A stretch of DNA of 13,712 nt from Promethearchaeota archaeon (GCA_019894655.1 JAGXNZ010000121.1:1-13712); one strand, 5' to 3'. Positions 1 to 8,100 are shown, counted from the stretch's first letter. A program made the numbers and translations. Notes: generated from the letters alone by a model not told the origin.

Positions 1-1
1 G

Positions 2-205
2 GTCATATTGATAAAAGTTAAGAGAAATCGTCTCTTCAGAGCAATTTTACGCTCGTTTGATGAACATCTTAATCTTTACATTGAAGATGCATCGCAACTT
101 TTCGAATATCTGGATGAAGACGGGAATATTAAAGAAGAACATGAAACTCTTGGCAATATCGTGTTACGTGGGGACAATGTCATCTTTTTGAACCTTGCTA
201 GTTAG
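2..205 (+). CDS. LSm (Sm-like) RNA-binding protein, 5' end outside the window
   Basis: The reading frame is open from the first bases of the window, so the gene begins upstream; about 67 C-terminal residues are visible. The TTG at position 8 is an internal leucine codon in this frame and not a likely start. The Sm1 motif is seen as a basic strand followed by a SFDEHLNLYIEDA-like segment, and the Sm2 motif as IVLRGDNVIFL just before the stop. Archaeal LSm proteins are usually about 70-80 residues, so only a short N-terminal helix and strand should be missing. Family members form hexamer or heptamer rings that bind U-rich RNA in the cytoplasm and take part in RNA processing or turnover. The next gene begins 177 bp downstream, so no operon link is evident. 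I am confident of the family; the RNA partner cannot be told. Confidence 0.9.
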   Translation, partial: VILIKVKRNRLFRAILRSFDEHLNLYIEDASQLFEYLDEDGNIKEEHETLGNIVLRGDNVIFLNLAS

Positions 206-382
206 TATGATAAGATTCTAATCCATATTCCATTGGTTTTCGCATTGTACTTAAAAATCCTGAATGATTTTTACTTTCATTTAGATTAGGTAAAAAACAT
301 ATAAGAGTTAAATTCTTTCAATAAATGAGAAACTTAGTATTATATTTGAGTGATTTAGTTATTTAAAAAGAGATACTAATAA

Positions 383-2464
383 GTGATTGAACCAGAAAGT
401 ATCAAACTCCGAAATTCATTGGTAATTAGTCCCAATTTAGGTCATCCTCTATTCATCGGCATGGATCGTGAATTAGCTCCGACTAAATTTGAAGTAAATC
501 TTTTATTTGTAAGTAATATTACGGATTCATCGAATTTTGAGAATTTTTTAAGGGATACTATAAAACTCGTTCCAATTTTCGAATATAAGTGGAAGTTAGC
601 GAAATTACTTGAAAAAAAAAAAAAGGGGATTTGGGCTAGAATAAAAAGTTTTTTTTCCAGAGACAAGAAACGCAAAGAACAGGAGTCTCAAGTAATTAAG
701 GAATTTACTGACTCAAGGGGTAATACTTTTGATATGGTCCAAAGGGAGAAGATAGAAAAGTTAAAACCGCGGGCTTTTCGAGGGGATATAATAGACTGTA
801 TAGTTTTAAATGTTAAGAATGTGTATGAGTGTGAGATCGATAGTCCAGAATACGACGATTATCTTAGTCCTCAAAATTATTTAGTCAGACATGAAATTTA
901 TGGGAGCTTAAATAAATTCTACTCAGCGACAATTCATTTTAACCTGACAGATGAGGTTGTTGAGTTTCTAAAGAGTTTTACCTTCGTAATGTTTGATATT
1001 CTCCTGCAAAATCCGAATAAAGGTGATCGGATTAATTATCACTCCATTGTAATTTCAAAAAATGATTGGACCAATTTTAAATTTTTGCACGCTACAGATT
1101 TACATCTAGCTGAAAGAAACGACAGAATCTATGAGATTGTTAAAAAATGGCAGAAATTAGTTAGAAAATCAGAAGTTAGCGAAATTTTAGCTCAAGGTGC
1201 TAAAGCAGTCTCTTTTTTTCAGAGACTGTTAATGAAAAAACCAGAGGAAAAAGTTGAAACAATTAAACCACTGCACAAACGGTATATTAATCCAAATAAT
1301 AATTTTAGAAACTTTATCAAGCAAGCAAATAAGAGTGTGAATCAGAACGATCTAGATTTTATAGTGCTAACGGGAGATATCATCGATTTTTCTATTCTTT
1401 CAAAAATAGATAAAGAGAAGGGCAGGGCTTTTGACTTTAATTATGAATTTAGTAATTGGCGGATTTTTAAAGAAATATTGTTGAACCAACCTCAAAATAT
1501 GAGAAGGGGAATGGTTTCTGGAGAAGAATTACTCTGTCCAATTCTTACAATACCGGGAAACCATGATTTTCGTCCATATCATTACGATCTTCGTTGGGGT
1601 AATTTGTACAAAAAAATAGGATTGAATGGTAACGAAGCGATTGCTTTGAACGAAGAGTTAATGGCAAATCCTATTAGCTCTATTACGAAAAATTTCAGGG
1701 CTTTAAAAGCCTATTTAATTGAAATCAATTCGTCATTAGATTTTTCTCTCAAACTTGGAGAGAATATCTTCATTTTTCTAAACTCTGGTTCCGATTCTTT
1801 TAAAAACATTATAGATTTTGTTAGTGGACACCCCTCCGTAACTGGAGTTACCAACAAACAAATAAGGTTTTTAGAGAATTTAATAAATAATACCATTAAA
1901 CATGGAAACACTACATTTCTTATGGTTCATGGGCCTCCAATTAATCCCAAAAAAACCATGAGAAAAACTTTTTCTCTTTCAAAACCAAAAGATAAAATTC
2001 TTTCTCTTGAAGAGTTTAAAGAATCTATTATGGAAAAATTGGGGATGCGTCCTTCCTCAATTCGAATCGACGATAAGTTTGACTTAAAATTTGGTACAAT
2101 CTCCTCAAATTGGGCAAAACTCATTAAATTTTGCCTCGATTATTGTATCCTTACTCTTTCAGGGCATACTCATCAATTAAAAGAGTTTAGGTTGAATAAT
2201 CCGTATCAAAAATCTATTAATCCTAATCCTACAATTCCATTCAAACTTGAAAAATTAGAAAATCCCGCAGCCGTATATTACGATTACTATTCTGAAAAAT
2301 TTAAAAATCAAGACGAAGTGGTAAACAACGCTCCTTATGTTGTTCAAACCCCAGCTCTAGGATTAGGGAGTTATACTAAAACGGAATTAGCCGGGGCTTA
2401 TCGAGAGGTCATAATTGAAAAAGGAAAATTAGCTTCTTTTCAAGTTAAGTACGTAAAACGATAA
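383..2464 (+). CDS. Calcineurin-like metallophosphoesterase with a large unassigned N-terminal region
   Basis: This 693-residue protein contains a complete metallophosphoesterase core. The metal-ligand motifs appear in order: D239-x-H241, GDIID (G331, D332, D335), GNHD (N393, H394, D395), VHGPP (H516) and GHTH (H595, H597). The fold normally holds a two-metal centre that hydrolyses phosphomono- or diesters. Residues 1 to about 230 match no family I recognise; they include a strongly basic stretch around residues 75-105. About 90 residues lie between DxH and GDxxD, longer than usual, so an insertion is likely. I see no signal peptide or convincing membrane helix, so a cytosolic or peripheral membrane location is likely. 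The GTG start is chosen because the frame is coherent from there; no clear Shine-Dalgarno precedes it. It converges on the lipoamide dehydrogenase gene with 29 bp between stops. The substrate is unknown. Confidence 0.85.
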   Translation: MIEPESIKLRNSLVISPNLGHPLFIGMDRELAPTKFEVNLLFVSNITDSSNFENFLRDTIKLVPIFEYKWKLAKLLEKKKKGIWARIKSFFSRDKKRKEQESQVIKEFTDSRGNTFDMVQREKIEKLKPRAFRGDIIDCIVLNVKNVYECEIDSPEYDDYLSPQNYLVRHEIYGSLNKFYSATIHFNLTDEVVEFLKSFTFVMFDILLQNPNKGDRINYHSIVISKNDWTNFKFLHATDLHLAERNDRIYEIVKKWQKLVRKSEVSEILAQGAKAVSFFQRLLMKKPEEKVETIKPLHKRYINPNNNFRNFIKQANKSVNQNDLDFIVLTGDIIDFSILSKIDKEKGRAFDFNYEFSNWRIFKEILLNQPQNMRRGMVSGEELLCPILTIPGNHDFRPYHYDLRWGNLYKKIGLNGNEAIALNEELMANPISSITKNFRALKAYLIEINSSLDFSLKLGENIFIFLNSGSDSFKNIIDFVSGHPSVTGVTNKQIRFLENLINNTIKHGNTTFLMVHGPPINPKKTMRKTFSLSKPKDKILSLEEFKESIMEKLGMRPSSIRIDDKFDLKFGTISSNWAKLIKFCLDYCILTLSGHTHQLKEFRLNNPYQKSINPNPTIPFKLEKLENPAAVYYDYYSEKFKNQDEVVNNAPYVVQTPALGLGSYTKTELAGAYREVIIEKGKLASFQVKYVKR
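612..628 (+). other. A13-G4 homopolymer run inside the metallophosphoesterase gene
   Basis: Thirteen consecutive A bases (612-624) are followed by four G bases (625-628), encoding four lysines and a glycine at residues 78-82. Such runs are prone to polymerase slippage. Removing one A gives a stop after 86 codons and adding one A gives a stop after 85 codons, so slippage in either direction ends translation almost at once. It may equally be a passive product of AT-rich lysine codons. Confidence 0.8.
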
Positions 2465-2493
2465 CAAATTGAGGTTTGAATAATTATGTCGTT

Positions 2494-3978
2494 TTAATGT
2501 ATAGGTCTTCCTTTTTTATGAATAGCCATACCATAAACATCTTCCATCCCTTCCAAAATCATCTCTGAAATTGTTGGATGGCTATGTACTGTAGTAGCAA
2601 CATCGTGAACGGTTAACCCATGTTGCATAGCTAAGGAAATCTCGGATATTAATTCGGGTGCTTCAGCTCCAACACAAGATGCGCCCAGTATTTTATCAGT
2701 TTTTTTATCAGCAATAATCAGTATGAATCCATCTTCTTCTCCCATACACTTAGCCTTCCCTAACGACACATATGGGAACATTCCAATAAGTAAGTCATAT
2801 CCCGAATTTTTTGCATTTTTTCTCCTCAGTCCTACTGATCCTATGTTTGGGCTCGTGAAGATAGTCGCGGGAATTACCCGGTAATCAGTAATTTTTTCTT
2901 CAACTTGAAACTCGTCTAAACTTGCCAACGCATTTGCCACAGCAACATCGCCTTCATGCCTAGCAACATGAGCAAGCATTAAACCACCTGTAACATCACC
3001 GATGGCAAATATTCCTTTTACAGAAGTTTCTAGTGTTTTAGAATCTACTTGAATTGCTCCGCGCTGTGTTTCAATTTTGAAGTCCTCTAATCCTAGATTT
3101 CCAGATTCTTTTGCTCGACCTATTGTAACCAGACAGTAATCAGCTTCGAAAATTGATTTTTTAGCAGTTTCTAATTGCTCTCTTGGAACATCAGCTGAAA
3201 CCGTTGTTGCTTTCACGCCTGATCCTGTATTTATAATCGATAAAACATTTTGTGAAACAAAAATTTCGATACCAAGACTATCAAACTTCTTTTGTATTTC
3301 TTTCACTATCATAGGTTCTTCTGATGCAATTGGAGAGGGAAGGTATTCTAGCATCGTAACTTTGCTTCCAAAACTAGCAAAAATATTAGCAAACTCACAC
3401 CCAGCTACTCCAGCCCCGATAATAAGCAATTTTTCTGGCAAAATTTTAAAGTTAGGGTGTAGGATATCGTCAGTAGTTAATATTCTATCGTGGTCAATAT
3501 TGAACACAGGAATTAACACTGGGGTTGAACCTGTAGCCAGAATCACCCTTTTAGCTTTAATTTTTTTATTATCTTTCCCTTTAATCGAGATTTCAAATCC
3601 ATTATTTGCGTTTCCATTCAAAATCTTACCATGACCTATATAGACATCGTTTTTCCAAGCTTTTTCTAATGTCGCAATTCCATCCGTTAATTCTTTAACA
3701 ACCTTATTTTTACGGGCAACAGCTTTACTGAAATCTAATTTAAATTCACAAAGGATACCATGATCCTCTCCATTTTCCCTAAGTTTTTGAATAAACTCTG
3801 CAGATGCATAGAGAGTTTTTGCTGGTATGCAGCCCAGATTTAAACACGTACCTCCTAGCTTGTTTTTTTCAATCAAGGCAACTTTAGCACCAAATTGAGC
3901 TGCTCTAATAGAGGAATGGTATCCTCCTGGTCCTGAGCCAATTATTGCAATGTCATACAATTCTGAGCTTGGCATCAT
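2494..3978 (-). CDS. lpdA: Dihydrolipoamide dehydrogenase (E3)
   Basis: This 494-residue flavoprotein oxidises protein-bound dihydrolipoamide with NAD+, as the E3 component of 2-oxoacid dehydrogenase complexes or the glycine cleavage system. The N-terminal FAD-binding GSGPGG motif is at residues 14-19. The redox disulfide is CLNLGC, with C45 and C50. A second dinucleotide motif, GAGVAG, is followed by a strand ending in MLEY, whose glutamate fits NAD+ use. The FAD-contacting AIGDVTGG motif comes next, and the C-terminal catalytic pair is H467 and E472 in HPTISE. Length and architecture are normal for the family, with no fused lipoyl domain. Two adjacent ATGs are possible starts; the outer one is used. 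No E1, E2 or glycine cleavage gene lies nearby, so its partner complex is encoded elsewhere. A divergent glycerate kinase gene shares its upstream region, which holds a palindrome. Another flavoprotein disulfide reductase is possible but less likely. Confidence 0.93.
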   Translation of the reverse strand: MMPSSELYDIAIIGSGPGGYHSSIRAAQFGAKVALIEKNKLGGTCLNLGCIPAKTLYASAEFIQKLRENGEDHGILCEFKLDFSKAVARKNKVVKELTDGIATLEKAWKNDVYIGHGKILNGNANNGFEISIKGKDNKKIKAKRVILATGSTPVLIPVFNIDHDRILTTDDILHPNFKILPEKLLIIGAGVAGCEFANIFASFGSKVTMLEYLPSPIASEEPMIVKEIQKKFDSLGIEIFVSQNVLSIINTGSGVKATTVSADVPREQLETAKKSIFEADYCLVTIGRAKESGNLGLEDFKIETQRGAIQVDSKTLETSVKGIFAIGDVTGGLMLAHVARHEGDVAVANALASLDEFQVEEKITDYRVIPATIFTSPNIGSVGLRRKNAKNSGYDLLIGMFPYVSLGKAKCMGEEDGFILIIADKKTDKILGASCVGAEAPELISEISLAMQHGLTVHDVATTVHSHPTISEMILEGMEDVYGMAIHKKGRPIH

Positions 3979-4001
3979 TCTTTTGAAATCTTCAACTGTA
4001 A

Positions 4002-4037
4002 TATGTATACTTATCTAATTGAGATAGATTATACATA
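4002..4037. promoter_or_regulatory. Interrupted palindrome between divergent lpdA and glycerate kinase genes, candidate operator
   Basis: Outer arms TATGTATA (4002-4009) and TATACATA (4030-4037) are exact reverse complements. Inside them TATCT (4012-4016) and AGATA (4022-4026) also pair, around an AATTG centre. Thirteen bases pair over 36 bp. The element starts 24 bp upstream of the lpdA start codon, where the archaeal core promoter would sit, and ends 68 bp before the glycerate kinase start. It looks like a dimeric regulator site. Chance pairing in AT-rich DNA cannot be excluded. Confidence 0.4.
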
Positions 4038-4046
4038 CAATATTAA

Positions 4047-4060
4047 TTTTAATTAAATAT
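4047..4060 (+). promoter_or_regulatory. Possible TATA box for the glycerate kinase gene
   Basis: The AT-only stretch TTTTAATTAAATAT ends 45 bp before the ATG at 4106. That would allow a leader of roughly 20-25 nt. No purine-rich BRE is clear beside it, and the whole region is AT-rich, so this is tentative. Confidence 0.3.
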
Positions 4061-4105
4061 CTCGAGAAGAATAATTATTTTTTTTCTTTCATATTGTTGA
4101 TGTAA

Positions 4106-5533
4106 ATGTATATACAAAATTACTCGCAATTAATTCCAGGGAACCTAAAAGGAAATTCCTTAGAGTTAAGAAAAATCGGACTGAAGTCATTGGAAATAGC
4201 AATTAACACGGTCGAGCCTGGGAAATTAATTAGAAATGCTATGAAGATATATGAGGAAAACCTCATAATCAAGGAGGATAAATACGATCTCACCAAATTT
4301 GAGAGAATTCTTATTATAGGAGGCGGAAAAGCAACCGCTCAAATGGCTATTGCATTAGATCAATTACTAAAATCCTATTCCAGAATTGAATATGAGGGAT
4401 TTTTAAACATCCCTGAAGATCAAGAACTAAAATATCTTAACTCGACAAATAATATAAAAATGAATTTAGCATCTCATCCCATACCAAATGAAGCTGGGTT
4501 AAGCGGTGTTAATAAGATGTTAGAACTTGTTGAAGGTTCTAATAAAGAGGATTTAATAATTTGCTTATTTTCTGGAGGTGGTTCTGCCCTACTACCACTG
4601 CCAAAAAAAAACTTAAACCTAGCAGATATTCAAAAAACAAACTCGTTGTTATTAGCTTCGGGAGCGTCAATTCACGAAATTAACACGATCCGAAAACACA
4701 TCTCTGACTTTAAGGGAGGTAACCTCGCAAAAAGAATCTATGAAAGTAGCAAGGCAACTACCCTGACAATTATAATTTCTGATGTTGTAGGGAATAAATT
4801 AGATTCGATTGCGTCAGGTCCTACCATTCCTGACTTAACAACTTTCAGCGACGCATATCAAGTTTTGTTGAAATACAATTTGCTTGATAGGATTCCTATG
4901 CTTGTTAAAGAGGTTATTATAGAAGGAGTAAAAAATCCACAATTAGAAAACCCATCTAAAACCGATCCATTTTTCGATAAGATCCATAGTTACTTAATCG
5001 GAAGCGTTGAATCAAGCGTGGAAGAGGTGTCTAATTATCTAAGGAATCACAATTTTGAGATTGATTATTTTTCAAACGAAATTTCGGGAGAAGCAGCAGA
5101 TTTTGGAAAATCTCTCCCCTATTTAATAACAGAAAAGCTTAGGGAATACCCGAAAGAACCTAAAGTATCAAGAATAGCAATGATCGGAACTGGAGAACTA
5201 ACTGTAACACTACGAGGGAAAGGAATTGGAGGAAGGAACCAAGAAATGCTTTTAAACTTCCTCGATACTATGAAAAGCGAAGAATTTGATTATAATTTCT
5301 TTGTATTAGGATGCAATCTAGACGGGATTGAAGGAAATAGTAAGGCTATGGGGGCCATCGTAGATAATCACCTATTAATAGAAACTATTAAGAATAATAT
5401 TAACATTGATAGTTACTTAGGAAACAATAATTCTAATGCCTTTTTTAACCTAGTGAATAGAGAGATTATCACAGGTCCTACCGGTATAAATGTAAACGAC
5501 ATGATAATAATACTAATCGAATTTAATGTTTAA
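4106..5533 (+). CDS. Glycerate 2-kinase (DUF4147/MOFRL family)
   Basis: This 475-residue protein matches class II glycerate kinases, which phosphorylate D-glycerate with ATP, usually giving 2-phosphoglycerate that enters lower glycolysis or gluconeogenesis. The N-terminal DUF4147 part shows GGGKA with K75, HPIPNEAG near 124, SGGGSALL at 156-163, a conserved arginine R196 with KGG at 203-205, and SDVVG with SGPT at 225-240. The C-terminal MOFRL part shows GTGELTV at 361-367, GGRNQE at 375-380, LDGIEG near 405-410 and GPTGINVND at 457-465. It is slightly longer than typical members. No signal peptide is seen, so it is cytosolic. It is divergent from lpdA. A zinc-ribbon gene follows 58 bp downstream on the same strand. 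An in-frame ATG-TAA pair (4100-4105) directly abuts the start codon. In this family hydroxypyruvate reductase annotations also occur, but the motifs are those of the kinase. Confidence 0.9.
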   Translation: MYIQNYSQLIPGNLKGNSLELRKIGLKSLEIAINTVEPGKLIRNAMKIYEENLIIKEDKYDLTKFERILIIGGGKATAQMAIALDQLLKSYSRIEYEGFLNIPEDQELKYLNSTNNIKMNLASHPIPNEAGLSGVNKMLELVEGSNKEDLIICLFSGGGSALLPLPKKNLNLADIQKTNSLLLASGASIHEINTIRKHISDFKGGNLAKRIYESSKATTLTIIISDVVGNKLDSIASGPTIPDLTTFSDAYQVLLKYNLLDRIPMLVKEVIIEGVKNPQLENPSKTDPFFDKIHSYLIGSVESSVEEVSNYLRNHNFEIDYFSNEISGEAADFGKSLPYLITEKLREYPKEPKVSRIAMIGTGELTVTLRGKGIGGRNQEMLLNFLDTMKSEEFDYNFFVLGCNLDGIEGNSKAMGAIVDNHLLIETIKNNINIDSYLGNNNSNAFFNLVNREIITGPTGINVNDMIIILIEFNV

Positions 5534-5591
5534 TCTAGATTGAAGAAGAAAAAAGTTTTATTCTATAACAGATACGAAAACGATCAAGAAT

Positions 5592-5750
5592 ATGGATTCC
5601 AACTTTATTATAACATGCCCTGCGTGTGGTTATTCCTTCAAAAACCCAGATATAATACCAAAGAAAAAGAGCTTAATATGTCCTATGTGTAGATATATCT
5701 TTAAGGACCATAACGACATGCCTTCTAAGTTTGACGATTTCACTATCTAA
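5592..5750 (+). CDS. Small zinc-ribbon protein, 52 residues
   Basis: This short frame encodes 52 residues with two CPxC knuckles: C9-P-A-C12-G-Y and C30-P-M-C33-R-Y, separated by 17 residues. Each is followed by an aromatic residue, and the spacing is that of a rubredoxin-like or zinc-ribbon fold binding one Zn2+. A basic PKKK turn lies just before the second knuckle. Upstream in frame there is a TGA at 5541 and no other ATG, GTG or TTG before the ATG at 5592, which fixes the start. No strong Shine-Dalgarno is seen. It lies 58 bp after the glycerate kinase stop on the same strand and may be co-transcribed with it. Tiny zinc ribbons of this kind in archaea are often nucleic-acid or protein-binding adaptors, but the specific role is unknown. 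The cysteine pattern makes a real gene much more likely than a chance frame. Confidence 0.8.
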   Translation: MDSNFIITCPACGYSFKNPDIIPKKKSLICPMCRYIFKDHNDMPSKFDDFTI

Positions 5751-5899
5751 AACTATCATGAAAAAAAAGTTGAGCATGTAATATTTTTTTAAATCTAAGT
5801 TTTAGTTAAAAAATCTTTTTTAATTATCAAAATAACATAATTATTAATCCATAGATAGTTATGGAATGTTTACAAAAATATAAAAAATGGTAATCTAAC

Positions 5900-8083
5900 A
5901 TGGCACGTAAGAAAAAAGAGAGAGAATCTAGTAGGCCAAGAGAACAACCCAAACCAAGTTATGGTTGGGCTGCAGAAGAAGCCGCTGAAGAAAAGTTAGC
6001 TACTGGTCTAAAGAGATCCGATCTAGATGATAGTAAAGTAGTCTTAGTCGATAGAGATATTTCTACCCCTGTAATCGAGACATATGATGCAACCACAGGC
6101 GAGTTAGAAGGATCAATTTTACTAAAAGATGGCAATAGAGAAGGAGTAACTGGACTGGTCAAAATTACTGAAAACGTTGATGTAGAGTTAGATCATGACG
6201 CCAACATAGAATCTATAAACTTTAAAGGCAAATTAAGTGTGGAAAATCAATCAAAAAAAGACAGGTTATGGGATATTGATCTTTCTCTGCAAAATATTGA
6301 AAGTACTAGTTTAAAATCAAAAGATATTAAAATTAGAGAGCTCGGAACTGATAAAAATACAAATTCGTATACTGAGGATTTTGTTATTAAGGAAGAAATC
6401 AAAAATTTGCTTCTTATACAAGAGTATGTTAACACCCTTCCTGATGCCGATAATGTTTTAAATCTTAGGGATATTGAAACTAACTTGCTTAAAGCAAAAG
6501 ATAAAACAAGTAAAGCCGGCGCTAAATTAAAAGAAAGAATGGCTCCTGTTGAGGAGTACGATGAGGAAGAGGAGGAAGAGGAAGAAGAGGAGGAAGAGGA
6601 GGAAGAAACTTTAGAAGATGGAGGAACTGACTCAGATGAATATTCGTTACAAGCCTTTGGAATTTCGATTGATAAAGAAAATACCGTTACATTTGCAATT
6701 GCGATGAGAAATTTATACTCAAAAGCAATTAAAAATATTAAAGTTGTGAAAAGTATTCCTAGGGATTTTAGCAATCCAGTTGTAAGAGACACAACAGAAG
6801 GGCGAGCAGAGGTAGAAGGTAACAAGATTGTTTGGAACATCGAAAAATTGATGCCTGAAACAACTATTCTCATGAAATTTACCTGCACTATTTTAGTAAC
6901 AGACATCACGAAGAGGAAAACAGGTACAATCGGTGTAACATATGAAGCATCTTCTTCTTTTGCAGAAGGTTTAGACATCGACAAATACGACGCTTATACT
7001 AGAAACAAATTTTATGTTGATACAGTAGAACGTGACGAAGAACCAGGCGTTTGGGACTGTAAACTCGTTTTTGAAAACCCTTCAGAATTTATTATTCAAC
7101 TGTTTAATGCAGATGTTTATTCTCCAGAAAATGAATCTGTGAAATATGTCGATATTGATCCCAATGATGTTCCATTATTACCGGCTGGTGCTCAATGGCA
7201 TTCTAAGATGTGGAAATTTGAGTCTGAAGAATATCCTGCTTTCCGGAAGAAGCTCGAATTTCGCGTTATGCCTGATTTTCAAACAATCGTTAATGGAACT
7301 GCCTTTATTTCTGATATTATACTAGAAATCGCAAGTATAACAGGTGATATGTTATACGATATAGAACAAGTTCCTACGTACAAAGAGAAGGATGTTATTG
7401 CTACATTGAAAATGATTAATAATGGTTCAGCCCCGTTAAACGAAATTTCCGTTGTCCAGCAATTTTTCAATAACGAATATCAACCACCTAAAGCTGATGA
7501 GATAAAATTATTATGGGACAAGAATGAAGTTGAGCTTGATTCGAAATCTGTTAGTTTTGACGGAAATGTTTTTAAAATCTCACTGAATGATCTTAGAAAC
7601 TCAAAAAATGGTCTGTTTATGCCGGAATCGTCATTAGAGGTTCAATACCCTATTCATTGTATAAATCCAGCTCAAGATTCAAAGTTTGAATCAGAGATAA
7701 TTTACTATACTAATACCTTCCCAGTTTCTCAAGAATTAGAGTTTAAGCCAGAAGTACCCGTAATAGAAGCCTTGCACCTGAGAAGAAGATTTAGAATTGG
7801 AAAGGAAGTCCTTCCAATTGGTGATTTAGGCAACTATGAAATCATCTTAACCTTGGAAAATATTGGTACGGCACCTCTTCAGAAGCTAGTTTTGATGGAT
7901 AAGGTTCCAGATAGTTTTGAGTACTCTGATTATTCTATGAAACCCGAGATCACAGACGAAGTAGGACAGGATACGCTTAAGTGGACAATTGATAAACTAA
8001 TGGCTGAGGAAAAAATCGAAATTACTTATAAGATTAGCGGCACTGGAGCTTACTCTCCATCGGACGCACAACTAGGGCTATAA
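5900..8083 (+). CDS. Cytosolic multi-domain Ig-like/DUF11-like repeat protein with polyglutamate tract
   Basis: I do not recognise a named family for this 727-residue protein, but its layout is clear. Residues 1-20 are very basic, and an alanine/glutamate-rich segment follows. Residues 85-165 look beta-rich and 160-215 helical and charged. An acidic tract at 219-240 includes 15 consecutive glutamates (222-236). The rest is a series of beta-sandwich-like modules. Two are visibly related: around 262-330 (I..SIPRDF then IVWNIEKLMPE) and 645-712 (LMDKVPDSF then LKWTIDKLMAEE). A third, diverged one lies at about 495-585. This pattern resembles DUF11-like conserved repeats, usually on cell surfaces. 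Here there is no signal peptide, anchor or membrane helix, so the protein appears cytosolic. The start ATG is followed at once by the basic segment. The next gene, a propeller-winged helix protein, is 166 bp downstream on the same strand. A scaffold or adaptor role is inference. Confidence 0.75.
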   Translation: MARKKKERESSRPREQPKPSYGWAAEEAAEEKLATGLKRSDLDDSKVVLVDRDISTPVIETYDATTGELEGSILLKDGNREGVTGLVKITENVDVELDHDANIESINFKGKLSVENQSKKDRLWDIDLSLQNIESTSLKSKDIKIRELGTDKNTNSYTEDFVIKEEIKNLLLIQEYVNTLPDADNVLNLRDIETNLLKAKDKTSKAGAKLKERMAPVEEYDEEEEEEEEEEEEEEETLEDGGTDSDEYSLQAFGISIDKENTVTFAIAMRNLYSKAIKNIKVVKSIPRDFSNPVVRDTTEGRAEVEGNKIVWNIEKLMPETTILMKFTCTILVTDITKRKTGTIGVTYEASSSFAEGLDIDKYDAYTRNKFYVDTVERDEEPGVWDCKLVFENPSEFIIQLFNADVYSPENESVKYVDIDPNDVPLLPAGAQWHSKMWKFESEEYPAFRKKLEFRVMPDFQTIVNGTAFISDIILEIASITGDMLYDIEQVPTYKEKDVIATLKMINNGSAPLNEISVVQQFFNNEYQPPKADEIKLLWDKNEVELDSKSVSFDGNVFKISLNDLRNSKNGLFMPESSLEVQYPIHCINPAQDSKFESEIIYYTNTFPVSQELEFKPEVPVIEALHLRRRFRIGKEVLPIGDLGNYEIILTLENIGTAPLQKLVLMDKVPDSFEYSDYSMKPEITDEVGQDTLKWTIDKLMAEEKIEITYKISGTGAYSPSDAQLGL
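6563..6607 (+). repeat. GAR trinucleotide (polyglutamate) tract
   Basis: Fifteen consecutive GAA or GAG codons form an uninterrupted homopurine stretch. GAA and GAG are mixed, which points to an older or selected tract and not a fresh pure-repeat expansion. On the complementary strand it creates a long serine-rich spurious frame. Confidence 0.85.
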
Positions 8084-8100
8084 TTCTTATTTATTAAATA

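Noticed and set aside
207..263. Possible C/D box guide RNA: a C-box-like ATGATAA and a CTGA about 55 nt apart after the LSm gene
   Set aside because: The C box has a mismatch, no internal D'/C' pair is visible and no terminal stem forms, so the evidence is too thin.
3362..3634. Open frame of 90 codons opposite lpdA
   Set aside because: It overlaps a fully supported gene, shows no motif, and has the composition expected of an antisense frame.
5806..5823. Palindrome TTAAAAAA-TC-TTTTTTAA upstream of the Ig-like repeat gene
   Set aside because: It is made of A and T runs that arise readily by chance here. Its 2-nt centre does not make a stable hairpin, and its distance from the start codon gives no clear regulatory role.
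6247..6984. Long open frame of 245 codons on the minus strand opposite the Ig-like repeat gene
   Set aside because: It is serine-rich only because it is antisense to the glutamate tract, shows no recognisable motif, and lies wholly inside a convincing plus-strand gene.
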